NCBI GenBank assembly: GCA_904066235.2 | Contig: CAJFCV020000002.1 | Location: 3,844,001 to 3,908,000, forward strand | Direction: 5' to 3' | Length of the DNA stretch: 64,000 nt | Source of the DNA: Bursaphelenchus xylophilus | Lineage: Eukaryota > Nematoda > Chromadorea > Rhabditida > Aphelenchoididae | Shown here: positions 1 to 11,374 of the stretch, piece by piece | How the letters are laid out: each line of letters begins with the position of its first letter | Numbering within the stretch: position 1 is the stretch's first letter | The notes under the pieces: generated by a model | Databases searched by the model: none | What the model was told of the DNA's origin: nothing | The model's input: only the letters and a program-made list of their open reading frames with translations | Position numbers and translations under genes: made by a program

Positions 1-1365
1 TCTAAATTCTTGGAGTTTAGAAGCCAGTACCACATGGGACTATCTACTTTTACCTCACCGATTCTCCATTCCTCCTTCACACCTCGCAATTAGCTCAGCA
101 GTTCGCGCTGCATTTAACATTTGCCACGATCTACATTCACGCCGCCCTACCTTCAATTCAGTTTTTTATCCGCTACAACATAATCAAGGATAAGCGACCC
201 AACCTCAGGAAATTGTACACAAGTTTTATTGGTCTGGTTCTGTTTTGTGGCGTCTATTCGTGCACTTATGAATTTGACTTTGAAGAGCAACCGGAAAGCT
301 ATAGGCAGTTGTTGTATTCAGGTGTTAAAGGTTGCAATCTAGATGACGTTTTGCCAACCTACAGCGTTATTGACAAGGTGAGTTGGAGAGCAAGGACTAA
401 ATGCTTTCAGTCCGCAATCATAAGCCGGATCCACGGAGCCTGCGTCGTTGTCATATTGGGCACCAGCAGCGTTGTAGTTGCTTATTATGGCGTCTTAACA
501 TGGCTTCATTTTAAACAACGCCTTGCGAAAACAACTTATCAGATGAGGAAGTTCAACAGGGATATCAACTTGGTGCTTACGTTTCAGGCAAGTCTTCATT
601 TTCTCTATATGTTTTTGAGTCTGTCGGGGAAATAATGAGGACACAGTCGCATCGAAAGTCCTCGCTGCGGAAAAAATGCATAGTTTTGTCGCCGTGACGA
701 TATTGTGCTCATTACGTCCCCGACAGACTGCGAGTATTTTCATAAAGTCCATGGACATTGTGACAAAAAAAATTCACAATGCACTGTGCGAAAGAGAACA
801 GACTTCCGTGCACTTTATGAAAATACTATCGGTCTGTCGGAAAAATGAGAAACACTTTCGAGTTTCTTCCAAACGAAGTCTCAAAATTGACAAAAAAAGT
901 AAAGGAATTCCAAGAAAAATATTTTTTCGGCTGCGGAAAAAATATTTTTCGGTCGGAAAACCCCACGAAAAATTCTTTTATGACATTTCGTTTGATTTCT
1001 TGATTGTTTCGCGACACAATTCATTTTTTTGGTGCTGCAATTTCGAAGCGACACGATCAGCGCAGCGTCGCTGCGCTCATTATTTTCCCAACAGACTGTT
1101 ACTAATATTATATACATAGTATCAATTTCAGGCTTTACTTCCCTTCACTTTCGTCGTCCTCCCAAACAGTCTGTTCCTCGCCAACCTTGTTCCCGTCAAC
1201 ATGACGTCTACAGTCGGCCTCATCGCAAACTTTGGCTCAACGACGAGTCCGCTTCTGGATGCTCTTATCGTTCTGTTTGTGATCCCCGCTTTCCGCAGGA
1301 ACGTTTTGAAATCTTTAAGCAGCTCGACGCATCGCTCCAGCAACACTATTTTCACAACTCTGTAA
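1..1365 (+). CDS. Chemoreceptor GPCR gene 1 (Str superfamily), 5' end outside the window
   Basis: Visible coding exons are 21-377, 411-587 and 1132-1365 (TAA at 1363). All join in phase 0 and give 255 residues; the first exon, with the N-terminus and TM1-2, lies upstream. Exon 2 carries the first outer loop (TDSPFLLH), TM3, the inner RYNIIKD motif, TM4 and a long second outer loop with GCNLDD and LPTYSVIDK. Exon 3 carries TM5 and the KFNRDINLVLTFQ inner segment, and exon 4 carries TM6-7 with SPLLDALIVLFVIPAFRR. The same layout occurs in five neighbours, which supports every boundary. The last intron starts with GC, not GT (CAG|GCAAGT at 588). Membership of the nematode Str superfamily is inferred from layout and the Q-xLLP and PLLDALI motifs; the subfamily (Srd- or Str-like) is not settled. 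Expected role: odorant or chemical sensing in ciliated neurons. Confidence 0.88.
588..1131 (+). repeat. Intron 3 of receptor gene 1 with two palindromic MITE copies (family A)
   Basis: Two copies of the family A element lie back to back in this intron. Copy 1 is about 617-730 and copy 2 about 830-1098. Each starts like AGTCTGTCGGGGAAATAATG or GGTCTGTCGGAAAAATGAG and ends with the reverse complement (CCCGACAGACTG, CCCAACAGACTG). Copy 2 is longer (269 bp) and has an internal hairpin around GCGGAAAAAATATTTTTCGG. Apparent reading frames here are repeat-derived. Confidence 0.8.
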
Positions 1366-2842
1366 TTTACCAAAAGCTATATACGTATTCAAAAAATGTA
1401 TTATAAACTATAAGGTTTTACAAATTCATCGCTAAACGTTTCGCCTCGTCTAAAATTGAAATTCGCTGTGCGAAATGTGATTTTTCGCCGACTGATGAAA
1501 AGTGTATACGTGCACTTTATCAAAATCTCAGTCTGTTGGGAAAGATGAGCACTCTGTCGCGTCGGAAATTGCATTGCAAAGAATTAATTGTGTCGTGAAA
1601 ATCAAATTGCTTTTCGCTTCAACGGTGGAGGCCATTGCAGCGACATTGTGCTCATTATTTCCCCGACAAACTGATACTATAATACTATATATAATATAAC
1701 ATTACAATTCTGTTGGATTCCTCCTTTTCGTCCTCGCAACTATTGCTTGTGACTACAACTTATGTTCGGCATATATGTGTAAAAAAAAACTACGATCAAA
1801 GGCCGGGAAAGTGCACTGATACTTGATGCTTTTCAGAATATCTTTTCAATACGTTGAAACTACAACTTTATCCTCTTTGTCTTAATAGCAACCGCCTTTT
1901 TGGTCTTGAAAAAAATGCTGAAGGGTCACTTATACCGATCGTAATTAATTTTTTCTACAAAAACGTAAAGGTCCCCACGTGAGGCACTCGGATTATGGTT
2001 AGAAATTGCATGTAAGGATGATGTACTCTCTAGATTTCGCTGCCATATTTTCGGGCGCGCTTTGCGATACTGGCCAAGACCACTGCAGCATTTTCGACAT
2101 TGCTTTGTTGGTTTATCGTTCCACCCATTGTTTATTTCATATTCGTAGTTTCTTTTCGTCACACTAGTTCGTTCGTAGAGTCGTTGGAGTATTTTTTGGC
2201 GTATGTCCTGTGCAGAAAAAATCTGGGTGTGAGCGACACCCTAAAAAAGATTGTTGCATGGTGTAGTAAAAAAATGAATAACAGCAAAGTAAGCTTTGTT
2301 TTCGCGCAGTGCACCTCGCGAAAATCATAAAGCGGAATTGCGAATGGAGCTATTAGACAGTCGAAAAGTGAAGAAACGCCCAGCCCAGACATCTCCACCT
2401 GGCTGGGCTTCTGGCACTTCGAGGTCCAAAAACCGACCGCCCCAATGTATCTTGTGTCTACTAGTCCGTTAAAGTCGCTGAAGTGACTTCGGTAACACGC
2501 ACGGTGAGAAAACGAGAGTTCAATTTACGGTGTAAAATTCCCGCCCTTTTGCACCGTGTATTTTTGGGCTATCGCTCGCAGACAACGACGTCGAGGACAT
2601 GAAAGGTTGAGTCGTACGGGAAGTACGACTTTTAGTGCTGTAAACGGCTCGAACAGTATCTCAAAGTGCGCTCGAATAATTTCAGCGAGTATTATTCATT
2701 CTTGAGCCACACTATTGCACATTATTATATATTATATATTAGCCTATCCAACATTACAAAGACGGAGTTCCTCAAGTCAGGAAGTTTAATTCTAATACAG
2801 CCATATTTGACCGCTACCTTCCATTGTTATATATTGTTATAT
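1366..2842. other. Spacer between receptor genes 1 and 2
   Basis: No gene is seen. A family A MITE lies at 1529-1673 (CAGTCTGTTGGG to CCCCGACAAACTG). From about 2200 to 2560 there are fragments of the family with GCGCAGTGCAC and GCACCGTG motifs and a CTAGTCCGTTAAAGTCGC end near 2459. The 200 bp before gene 2 are AT-rich and open in the gene 2 frame from about 2666. An upstream start cannot be excluded, but only 2843 gives an N-terminus like the paralogues. Confidence 0.6.
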
Positions 2843-5058
2843 ATGGCGGATGTGCTAATCCCATGTGCGAACACACCGCCCAGATTCTATTTTAATTTAA
2901 CTACCAAGGGCATCTCTGTGGCTTCTGTTATTTGCAACTGCCTTGTATTAACTGCATGCCGACATCAGCAGCAAAGGATGAAGATCTATGGAAGGATGAT
3001 GGCACTCGCTGCCGGATTCAACGCTTTCTATAGTTTGACCGCCCTACTTATTACAATGGTGAGTTTGACGTGGCTTATGGGTCAACTGTTCCCCCAAAAA
3101 GCCAAGTTTGCACCGAAGGCTTAAGTCAACACCGAATTCCGGAATTTGGTGCACACTTTAAAAATTTCGGAATGGGGTGCCGAGTTAAAAATCGGGGTCT
3201 TAAGTCGACGCTTTTTTGAGTTGGGCGTCGGCTTTTTTGTGTACCGAAAATCGCGATTTAGGGGAAAAAATTGTGAATTCTCATATGACCACCTTTATAT
3301 TATCCGTTAGAAAAATTCAGCGGATATATAGGACCTGCTTTCGAGTTCTGGATAACAGGGGAAGTACTTTAAGGACGGCCACAAAAATCGTTGAATATCT
3401 CGGTCGCACTTCAAGCACTTCCCTTGTAAATGTAAGACTTTCACTAGGGTCTAGACTGCAATGATAAAATTTATTCTGGGTGTAAATATCCCGTCGTTGA
3501 AGCAACTTGATTTTACCGCAACACAATTCAATTTCTCGTCGATGCGGTTTCCGATACGACGATGTGCTTATTATATTTATTTCCCCGACATTCCGAGAGC
3601 AGTTTTAATTGTTTGAACTTAGAGGTCAGTACCACACGGGACTCTGTTCTACTACTTTACCGACTCTCCATTAGTCCTTTATGCTCCGCAACTGGTTCAA
3701 CAGCTGTGTTTGCATTTAATATTTGCGACGTTCTACGTTCACGCCTGGCTTCCGGCAATTCAATTCTTCATCCGCTACAAGGTCATCAAAGACAGTAATG
3801 GCGACCTCAGGAAGTTGTATACAAGTTTTTTTGCACTGGTTCTCTTTTGTTGCGCCTATTCGAGTTCGTATGCCATAGATTTTGAAGAGCCTTCGAAACG
3901 ATACAGGGAGTTATTATATTCGAATGTTCCTGGTTGTGATCTTGACCAGGTTTTGCCAACCTATAGCGTCTTCAACAAGGTGAGTTGAAGAACGCGGAGA
4001 GCCAACGTTTTCAGACCACACTTTCGAGCCGAATTCACAAAGTCTTGATTGTTGTCATACTGTGTACCAGCAGTGTGGTTGTTGTTTATTATGGCGTCTT
4101 AACATGGCTTCATTTTAAACAACACCTTGCGAAAATAACTAATCAGATGAGGAAGTTCAACAGGGATATTAATTTGGTGCTCACGTTTCAGGCAAGTCTA
4201 ATCCTTATTTTGCTATATGTATGTTTATCTATCAGGGAGAGGGGAAAAAAACAAAATTTCGCTGCGCCGAACGGGTCGCTGAAGCGAAAAGCAATTTGAT
4301 CTTGCCGCAACACAACCCATAAATCTTTACTGTTACTTTAATCCTGTCTGAAAAGAGGCTATACCAGTTTGTCGGCAAAATAATGAGCACTACGTTGATG
4401 TGCCTGCCGCGTCGCTGAAATGAACATCAATTTGGTTTTGTCCCGATAAAATTCGTTTTTTCGGCGGCAATACGATTTTCGATGCGACATTTAATTTTCC
4501 CGACCGCGTTATCCGCTCATATTACGCTTTCTTAACCGTGCGTAGACTTTTTGCCGCTGGGCGAAAGACAAGAAACTCCACGCGTGGCGGCGAGTTTTGA
4601 ATAGCACATTGAAAAAGTTAATTCGCAAAGCTTTGCCACAAAAAGTGTACAAAGTCTAGAAAAAGCGTACGGGGCGCCATAAAGTCTGTAGAATTTTTCA
4701 CAGTGGGTTTGCCTCTTTTTTCGCACGCGCCGCTGCGGCTTCTCGTTTTTGCGACATACACTTTTTCGCAGCGTTGCCGAAAAAAGCTCTACGGACTTTA
4801 TGACGCGACTTGTAGTGTCAATTTTAGGCGTTGCTCCCGTTCATGTTCATCGTCCTCCCAAACAGTCTGTTCCTTGCCAACATTTTTCCACTCAACGTTA
4901 TGGATACAGTCGGCCTTATTGCAAATTTCGGCTCAACAATGAGTCCGCTTCTGGATGCTCTTATCGTTCTGTTTTTGATTCCCGCCTTCCGCAAGAACGT
5001 CGTGAAGTCTCTAAACGGCACCACGCCTCGCTCCAGCAACGTGATTTTTACAACATAG
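2843..5058 (+). CDS. Chemoreceptor GPCR gene 2 (Str superfamily)
   Basis: Four exons: 2843-3058, 3623-3979, 4015-4191 and 4828-5058 (TAG), all phase 0, giving 326 residues. The start at 2843 gives MADVLIPC, matching the MADxAVPC N-terminus of the paralogues. Exon 1 has TM1 and TM2 (KIYGRMMALAAGFNAFYS); exon 2 has TDSPLVLYAP, TM3, RYKVIKD, TM4 and the GCDLDQVLPTYS loop; exon 3 has TM5 and KFNRDINLVLTFQ; exon 4 has TM6-7 (PNSLFLANIF, SPLLDALIVLFLIPAFRK). Like gene 1, intron 3 begins with GC (CAG|GCAAGT at 4192), and the two proteins are near neighbours in sequence. Intron 1 (564 bp) and intron 3 (636 bp) hold repeats. A poly(A) signal AATAAA lies 37 nt after the stop. No break is seen, so it is probably functional. 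Confidence 0.93.
4365..4506. repeat. Family A MITE in intron 3 of receptor gene 2
   Basis: The left end CCAGTTTGTCGGCAAAATAA matches the family A terminus. The interior shows the family's GCCGCGTCGCTGAA and ATTCGTTTTTTCGGCGGC segments. The right end (TTTTCCCGACC) is decayed. Confidence 0.7.
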
Positions 5059-5263
5059 CGATGACTTTTGAAGTGCCGTTATTTCCAAGCATGCAATAAA
5101 TTACAACGTTTTTTCAAAATAATCGTTCTAACAACGTGGTATGGTTACTGCGGACTCGTTCGGGTGTAATAAACACTTGTTCCCGGTTGTAGCTGACGAT
5201 CTTTATGTGGCAATTGTACGTAGTGGTTATTGGGTTGGTTTCTGTAGGGGTTTGAAATTTTCG

Positions 5264-5302
<39 letters not shown>

Positions 5303-6013
5303 TCAAGTTCCAGCGGTAGGAAGAGCTTCTGACAGCTTCGAGAAGGCATTACGGATGCCACAATTGTCATCAAAAAAGCGAAAGTCGCACTTTTCGAAAG
5401 AAGTGCGGGGGGGGGGGTGCACTCATCGAAATTGAAGTCTAAATTGTCTGCGAAATTGTCCCCATGTTTCCACGAATTGTCAGTTTTTGTTCATTATCTA
5501 AGTGCCATCAAACATTTCCATTTACCATCATATTTTTTGTTGTTTGCGTCATTAACAATGTCAGCTAACAGCGTGTGAGACTGTGGCCGTAGCCTTCTTT
5601 TGCTGTTCGATGATAATGCCATGTGGTTAGCACAATACATAAAACAGCGACTACAAAAATTGTATTTACTGCTTCCACAAACTGTCTCCTTGAAGATATT
5701 TCTCGTCCTATGAACAATATCGACAGTGTCATATCTTGTACCCAGTATTTTCAAATGCCATACAAAATAAACCGCAAGGTTTTAACGAGATTCTCGCATG
5801 GACAACGTTTTTCGTTTGAGTGTAAAAAACACTTGTTATCTTGTTCGAAATTATAGTTGAAGCGTTGTGAGGCCGTACACAGTTGTTATTCTTCATTCCG
5901 TATTAATAGTTGAAATATGTTCCGCTTTCAAAATTACTGATGTCCGTCGTAGCGTATTTTCCCGACTAATTGTAAAACAAAACAGGCATTTCCGCTAATT
6001 TCAAATGCTAATA
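5059..6013. other. Spacer between receptor genes 2 and 3, with microsatellite
   Basis: The gene 2 poly(A) signal AATAAA is at 5095-5100. A pure AT dinucleotide run of 17 units spans 5267-5300, and a run of 11 G spans 5407-5417. No coding exon or family repeat is recognised from 5420 to 6000; the short open frames there match nothing I know. Confidence 0.7.
5267..5300. repeat. (AT)17 microsatellite
   Basis: An uninterrupted alternating AT tract of 34 nt between receptor genes 2 and 3; likely length-variable. Confidence 0.95.
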
Positions 6014-7937
6014 ATGGCGGACATGGCATGTTCGGACACACTGGCCAGGTTCTACTTCAATCTGTTTACCAGAATCTTCTCCGCAACCTCAGTTGTGTGC
6101 AATCTACTCGTGTTGGTTGCCTGCCAACATCAGCAGAAAATAATGAAGATCTATGGTCGGATGATGTCGTTGGCGGCTGGATGCAATGTCTTCTGCAGTC
6201 TGATTGTCATCGTTGTTGGAATGGTGAGTTCGGGAAGGTATGAGTCCAACGGGAAAATGATGAGAACTGTCACGACTTCGCATGCGAATTTTCCCACGGG
6301 AACGGCCGATAAATTTGCATAGAAAGAAATTTTCTTTAAATTTTCATACAGTGGAGGACCTGATCCAGTGGCAAAAAGCGTACCGTTTTGCATCCGGGAA
6401 GCTTCAAAAATGTGGCAAAATGCTTCCTTCTCCAAGCAAAAAAAACTTTGTTTTGAAGGGCGCGCGCTTTCGCCTCTTTCGAAATCGGAGTTTTTTCACT
6501 TGGAGATGGAGGCATTTTGCCAAATTCTTTTATGCTTCCTGGATGCAAAATGATACGTTTTTTTGCCATTGGATCAGGTTCTTATGGCCTATGCCCAACT
6601 GTATACGCTGGGCATAGACCACATGTTAATATAATAACTCCTAAAAATTTTAGCTCGCGCTTTCCAGAGGCGATTATTTAAATTTCTGTCAAGTTTCACC
6701 AAAATCTGCGCGTTGCATTTACAGTGCATCCCTTGATAGAAGACTACGCCAAGCACGATATAAGCCAATCTTAATCGTCTGAGTTTAGAAGACCGTTCCA
6801 CACGGGGACCTATTTTTCTACTTCACCGATTCTCCGTTCCTCCTTTATTCCTCGCAGTTAACTCAACAGCTGTTTGTGCATGTGACATTTGCGACGTTCT
6901 ACGTCCACGCCGGACTCCCCGCAATCCAGTTCTTCATCCGCTACAAAATTATCAAGGACGCTCACGCGGGCCTCAGCGTGTTATACACAAGTTTTCTTGG
7001 ACTGGTTCTGTTTTCTTGCACCTATTCGTTCTCTTATGCCATCGATTTTCAAAAGCCGTCGGAGACCTGGAGGCAACTGCTATTTTCCAGCGTTGAAGGT
7101 TGTAATTTGGACAACGTTTTGCCCACCTACAGCGTGATTAACAAGGTGAGTTTCGGAAAGCGGAAAGCAATGTTTGCAGACCTCAATTTCAAGCCGAATT
7201 CACAAATTCTTGGCTGTTGGTGTACTGTGCGGTAGCAGTGTTGTCGTTATTTACTATGGCGTGTTAACGTGGTTTCATTTCAAACAACGCTTGGGGAACA
7301 CAACATATCATGCGACAAAGTTCAACCGAGACCTCAACTTGGTGTTGACGTTTCAGGTAAGGCTTTTATTCAAAATCAACCGGGCGAATGTCTCTGAGTT
7401 AAAGAGTGATTTAATTTTGCCGCGAAACAATTCATTTTTTCCGCTGCGATTGATTTTTGTCGAAAGGCTCGACAGCCTGGTAACGAGACAAGACGAGATC
7501 TCAAGGGTCAAGTGATTTATTCAGTGGAAAGAAGGCCTTTTATAGCGAAGCCCCACGCAGGAAAGTACAATCAAATTTGAATAAATGCAGATCGTTCCTC
7601 GTGGGAAAATCCTCGAAGCTCGGTCGTTCCGCCTCACAATTTTCGATGACAAAAAGCGCTCTCACTATTTTCCCGACTGATATATGCTTGTTACCAATTC
7701 CAGGCGATACTTCCATTCACGTTTATCGTCCTCCCAAACAGTCTGTTCCTTGCCAACCTTGTTCCTCGCCACATGGCGTCTACGGTGGGCCTTGTCGCAA
7801 ATTTCGGCTCAACGTTGAGTCCGCTGATGGATGCTCTGATTGTCTTGTTTATCATTCCGGCCTTCCGCAAGAACGTGTTGAAACCCCTGCATGGAACAAC
7901 GCGCAGTTCAAGCAACACTCTGTTTTTAACGCAATGA
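6014..7937 (+). CDS. Chemoreceptor GPCR gene 3 (Str superfamily)
   Basis: Exons 6014-6223, 6789-7145, 7180-7356 and 7704-7937 (TGA) join in phase 0 to 325 residues. An in-frame ATG at 6005 would add MLI; 6014 (MADMACSD) is preferred because it matches the paralogues. TM1-2 lie in exon 1 (KIYGRMMSLAAGCNVFCS), TM3-4 in exon 2 with RYKIIKD and the GCNLDNVLPTYS loop, TM5 in exon 3, and TM6-7 in exon 4 (PNSLFLANLVP, SPLMDALIVLFIIPAFRK). It is closest to genes 1 and 2, but its intron 3 uses an ordinary GT donor (CAG|GTAAGG). Intron 1 (565 bp) holds a family F palindromic element and intron 3 (347 bp) remnants of a family A element. The frame is intact. Confidence 0.93.
6349..6588. repeat. Palindromic MITE, family F, in intron 1 of receptor gene 3
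   Basis: An imperfect inverted repeat of about 240 bp. The left arm has CCTGATCCAGTGGCAAAAA and GTGGCAAAATGCTTCC. The right arm has GGAGGCATTTTGCC and TTTTTTGCCATTGGATCAGG, their reverse complement. A second copy with cleaner ends (CAGTGGGGGACC and GGTCCCCCACTG) lies at 20444-20698 in the M1 gene, so this copy's ends are eroded. Confidence 0.85.
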
Positions 7938-8706
7938 TGGCTTCCTGTGTCTGTATATATTTCCATGTATAAAAAAACAGCTATTTTTTAAACGAAATTA
8001 AGGATTTCTGCAACGCTATTGGGCAGAGACGTTAATTTGTATAAAAGATTGCCTCAATTTTCTGGAAACAGGTTAACAAAATTCGATTATGCCAATAGGA
8101 AGCAATTTTATTAGAGGTGGGCAAAACTAAGGAAAACAATTTATTTTAACGTTATTGCTAGACACGGAACTAGGTCAAACCTATGGACTGTATTTTGGCG
8201 GCTTCACTAAAATCGTCAATTATTTCTTACAAATTTGCATAGAATCGAAGAAAAAATCTTTGTCAGATCAATTTCTCGTATTCTCCTAAGTCGGTATCTC
8301 CGTTCCTCGTTTTCCGTTGTATTTTATTTCTCGCTTGTTGCTCAATAAACCCTAGTAGTATTCCCCTTGTGTTTACGTTCGTGTATATGTGTTCTACAGC
8401 CGGATCGAAACCGGGCCTCGTCATATTTGGAGCAAAAAAGGTATTGCTTATCGTATTGTGCTACAATCGGATTGGCCACCATGCCAATTTGTTAAATAAC
8501 GTGACAAGGGAAGTACTGCAAGTGCGACGCTCAGATTTTGATAAAACTTGGCACAAATTTAGACAATTTTTTTCAACGCCATTCTGAGAGACCCCTAGGT
8601 TTATAGAGCTGGCAAAGTGCAACATATTTTTGCAAGTTTGGGTATAAAAAATATCCTTTGCAGTGTTGCTCCCAAAAACTCTGAGATGTATTGATACTCC
8701 TCTCCA
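7938..8706. other. Spacer between receptor genes 3 and 4
   Basis: No gene. An AATAAA lies at about 8344. A half copy of the family B repeat (GGGAAGTACTGCAAGTGCGA then CGCTCAGATTTTGAT) occupies about 8508-8580. Confidence 0.6.
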
Positions 8707-10312
8707 ATGGCGGATACTGCTGTTCCTTGTTCCGATTCAGTCGCAAGATTCTATTACAACGTTTTTACAAGACTTGTGTCAGTGATGTCCGTGCTTTGCA
8801 ACGGATTTGTACTCCGCATTTGTATAAGCCAACGACAGACGCTGAAGGTTTACGGACGAATTTTGGCGTTGACCGCGGGGTTCAACGTATTCTACAGTGC
8901 CTTTGGTGCGGTTGTTGGAATGGTAAGTGGAATTGAACATTGTGGAGTGTGCCAGGAGCTTTTTTAAGTCAATTCAAAGGCTTTCAATTTTAGAAAGAGC
9001 TGCCATATGACGTATATTTCTACTACTTTACTGACTCCCCATTCCTTTGCTATGCTCCGGAAATGGTTCAACATTTTGCGCTGACCACAACCTTTGCTAC
9101 AATTTTTATCCAAGCGGCCCTTCCTTCTGTTCAATTTTACATTCGCTACCGGGTGTTGAAGGATAATCGTCCAGAACCGGCTAAATTATATTATGCATTT
9201 GTAATATTAGTAGTGTGTTTTTTGGCTTACACCTCTTTAGCGCACCTGCAGTTTGAAAAAACAACCGATCTGCATAAAAGAACGATTTTCGAAGGCATCA
9301 GAGGGTGCAATATTAATGACCGTCTATTGCCGACGTACAGTGTTTTTGATAAAGTAAGTAAAGCGGCAATAAAATTTAAGTTTAAAATTTAGTCCTCAGC
9401 GAGTAGTCAGTTTGATGACAAGTGTGCTGTTGCAATTTTCATTGCGTGTTCATTAGTAGTTATTTATTATGGAGCCCTAACATGGCTGAGGTGTAAGGAG
9501 CATTTGGAAAAAACCACTGTGATGACCAGGAAGCTCAACCGAGATATCAACTTGGCCTTAGCGTTGCAAGTATGTTTCTTTATAAATAATTGGATGTTAT
9601 TGTAGTTTGCAAATTGCAAACAGACTTATTGATCAAACTGACACGTTCGGTGACCAGTGTAGTCAATTTACTTTCCATTTTTGACACCCGCATAATTTAG
9701 CAGAGAAGACAGAGAAAAGCACGCGCAAAACATACTCTCTCACGCGAAAATTTACCCATTTCTTTTCTGACAAAAGGTTTTTTTTGCGTCTTTGAGCTAT
9801 TCGTGTGGGGAGCTTCCATCCTTTCTACTCGGTCGACTGTTATTGCTTACTTCAATTTCTCGTGCCTGTTTTTCTATCAATCTGTCGGGAAAATAATGTA
9901 GATTTATCGTGGCACAATGTCTCGCCTTGTCGCAGTGAAGCATCAATTCTCCAGCCATCTCTAGCCTTCATCAAACGATGATGAGCGATCGCAAGGCGCG
10001 ACAAATACACATTATTTTTCCAATGGGCTGATATTACGAACATTTTTTTTCTAGGCAGTTCTTCCATTCACCTTCGTCACATGCCCGACCAGTTTCTCGC
10101 TTGCTGGTCTCGTCCCTCACAGCATCGGTTCTTACATCAGTCTGGCAGCTATGATTGGTACAGCGTTGAGCCCGTTACTGGATGCTTTAATAACCCTTTT
10201 CGTAGTTCCTGCATTTCGGAAGAGGATATTTCAATGTATTATCAACTTCAGGGGTACGCAAGTGGAAAGCGGACCCATTTCCTCGGTGAAATTTATCCTC
10301 CCGAACGGTTGA
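8707..10312 (+). CDS. Chemoreceptor GPCR gene 4 (Str superfamily)
   Basis: Exons 8707-8922, 8994-9353, 9393-9569 and 10055-10312 (TGA) join in phase 0 to 336 residues. The start gives MADTAVPC. Exon 2 is one codon longer than in the paralogues (NDRLLPTYS instead of xxxLPTYS). This copy alone has a cysteine just before TM3 (PFLCYAPE). TM6-7 (CPTSFSLAGLVPHSI, SPLLDALITLFVVPAFRK) are intermediate between the gene 1-3 and gene 5-6 subgroups. Introns 1 and 2 are short (71 and 39 nt); intron 3 (485 bp) holds a family A element. The intron 3 donor is CAA|GTATGT, against CAG in the others. The frame is open throughout. Confidence 0.93.
9878..10030. repeat. Family A MITE (variant interior) in intron 3 of receptor gene 4
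   Basis: The left end CAATCTGTCGGGAAAATAAT and right end ATTATTTTTCCAATGGGCTG are inverted copies. The interior (TTTATCGTGGCACAATGTCT, GATCGCAAGGCGCGACAAAT) is itself near-palindromic and differs from the common interior. It resembles the copy at 23833-23984, so it marks a sub-family. Confidence 0.75.
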
Positions 10313-11374
10313 TTTGACCTCTGTTCAACGAACCTACACAGGCAAAAACCTCTGTATAACGAACCCATTGTGTAAAAAACAGTGTAAGTATTACTAAAAC
10401 ACTTCCATGGATTTAGCTTCCAAACGCTGCGTTATGGTGGTCCTAATCCAAGAAATTATTTGACACTTCCGCCTTGTAGCCGCTACACAGTTTCATCTTA
10501 TGGTGTTAGCAATGTTAAATTTGTTACTGACGTTATTAAATTTCCTGAATAAACAAAGCGAAATTTGTTTGTACCAATAGAACCGCCAATAGAACCAAAA
10601 CAATTAACTTGCAAGCATAATAGATGTTCTGACAGTTCTCAGAGAAGTTTGCAAAGATAGCGATACGGGCCGAAGAAAGACATACATGTCACTTGAAACA
10701 TTGCGGAGGCGTCTTTATTGCACCACCTCATTTTGAAAATCTAGTGACTTTTGCCGTCACTTTGTTGTTGTTGTCAGCCAATTCCGATGTTGAATGCATT
10801 ATAGCCTTGAGTTCATTTCAGACAAGGAAATTGGGTGGTTCCATAAATGTGTCGAAGATTGCAATTGATTATTTCATAGTGCTTTTTCACGCGTGTACTG
10901 CTCAAGGAAACGGCGTTTACGGTTAATTAGTATTATTTGTCCTCCTTGAAAGCTTATTTACGGGTTGTAGCGTCGTTCATAAACAAGCCGTGAGAGTGAA
11001 TCCAGCCATTTTATATTTATTTTTCATCCATGTTAAAATATAGTCGTCAATAGGCGATAGTATTCGTGCAAAAAGTAAATTTGTAGCTCGTATTGTAGCA
11101 ACGCTTCTTTTGACTATTATAAGCTTCAATTTGTGCTTAAAGTATTTCCATTTATTCCACATATGTCTACGTAAGGGTTGTGCCGACAAAAACGTTGCCA
11201 AAGTACAAACAACTTCTTAAAGAATGACATACACGCGGAACAAAGGCAAATTGTACTTCCACCCCATAATTCCATCCCTTCTAGTCTGCTCTGCGATAAC
11301 AATTGTCAACTTTAATGTATGAAGGCTACGAATACTCGGACAGTCATCAAAGCGGTTCACTATCGACGTTTTTA
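10313..11374. other. Spacer between receptor genes 4 and 5
   Basis: No gene is recognised. A 21-bp stretch at 10347-10367 (beginning AACCTCTGTATAACG) is repeated exactly at 56687-56707 and looks like a transposon end. AATAAA lies at about 10550. The block just before gene 5 is described separately. Confidence 0.6.
11258..11316 (+). promoter_or_regulatory. Upstream block of receptor gene 5 shared with gene 6
   Basis: The segment with CCATAATTCCATCCCTTCTA and GATAACAATTGTCAACTTTA aligns with the segment 60-120 nt before gene 6 (CCATAATTCTCTTCATTCTG, GATACAATTGCCAAACGTAA). Spacer DNA around both has diverged, so this looks like a retained promoter or enhancer core. Binding factors are unknown. 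Confidence 0.45.
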
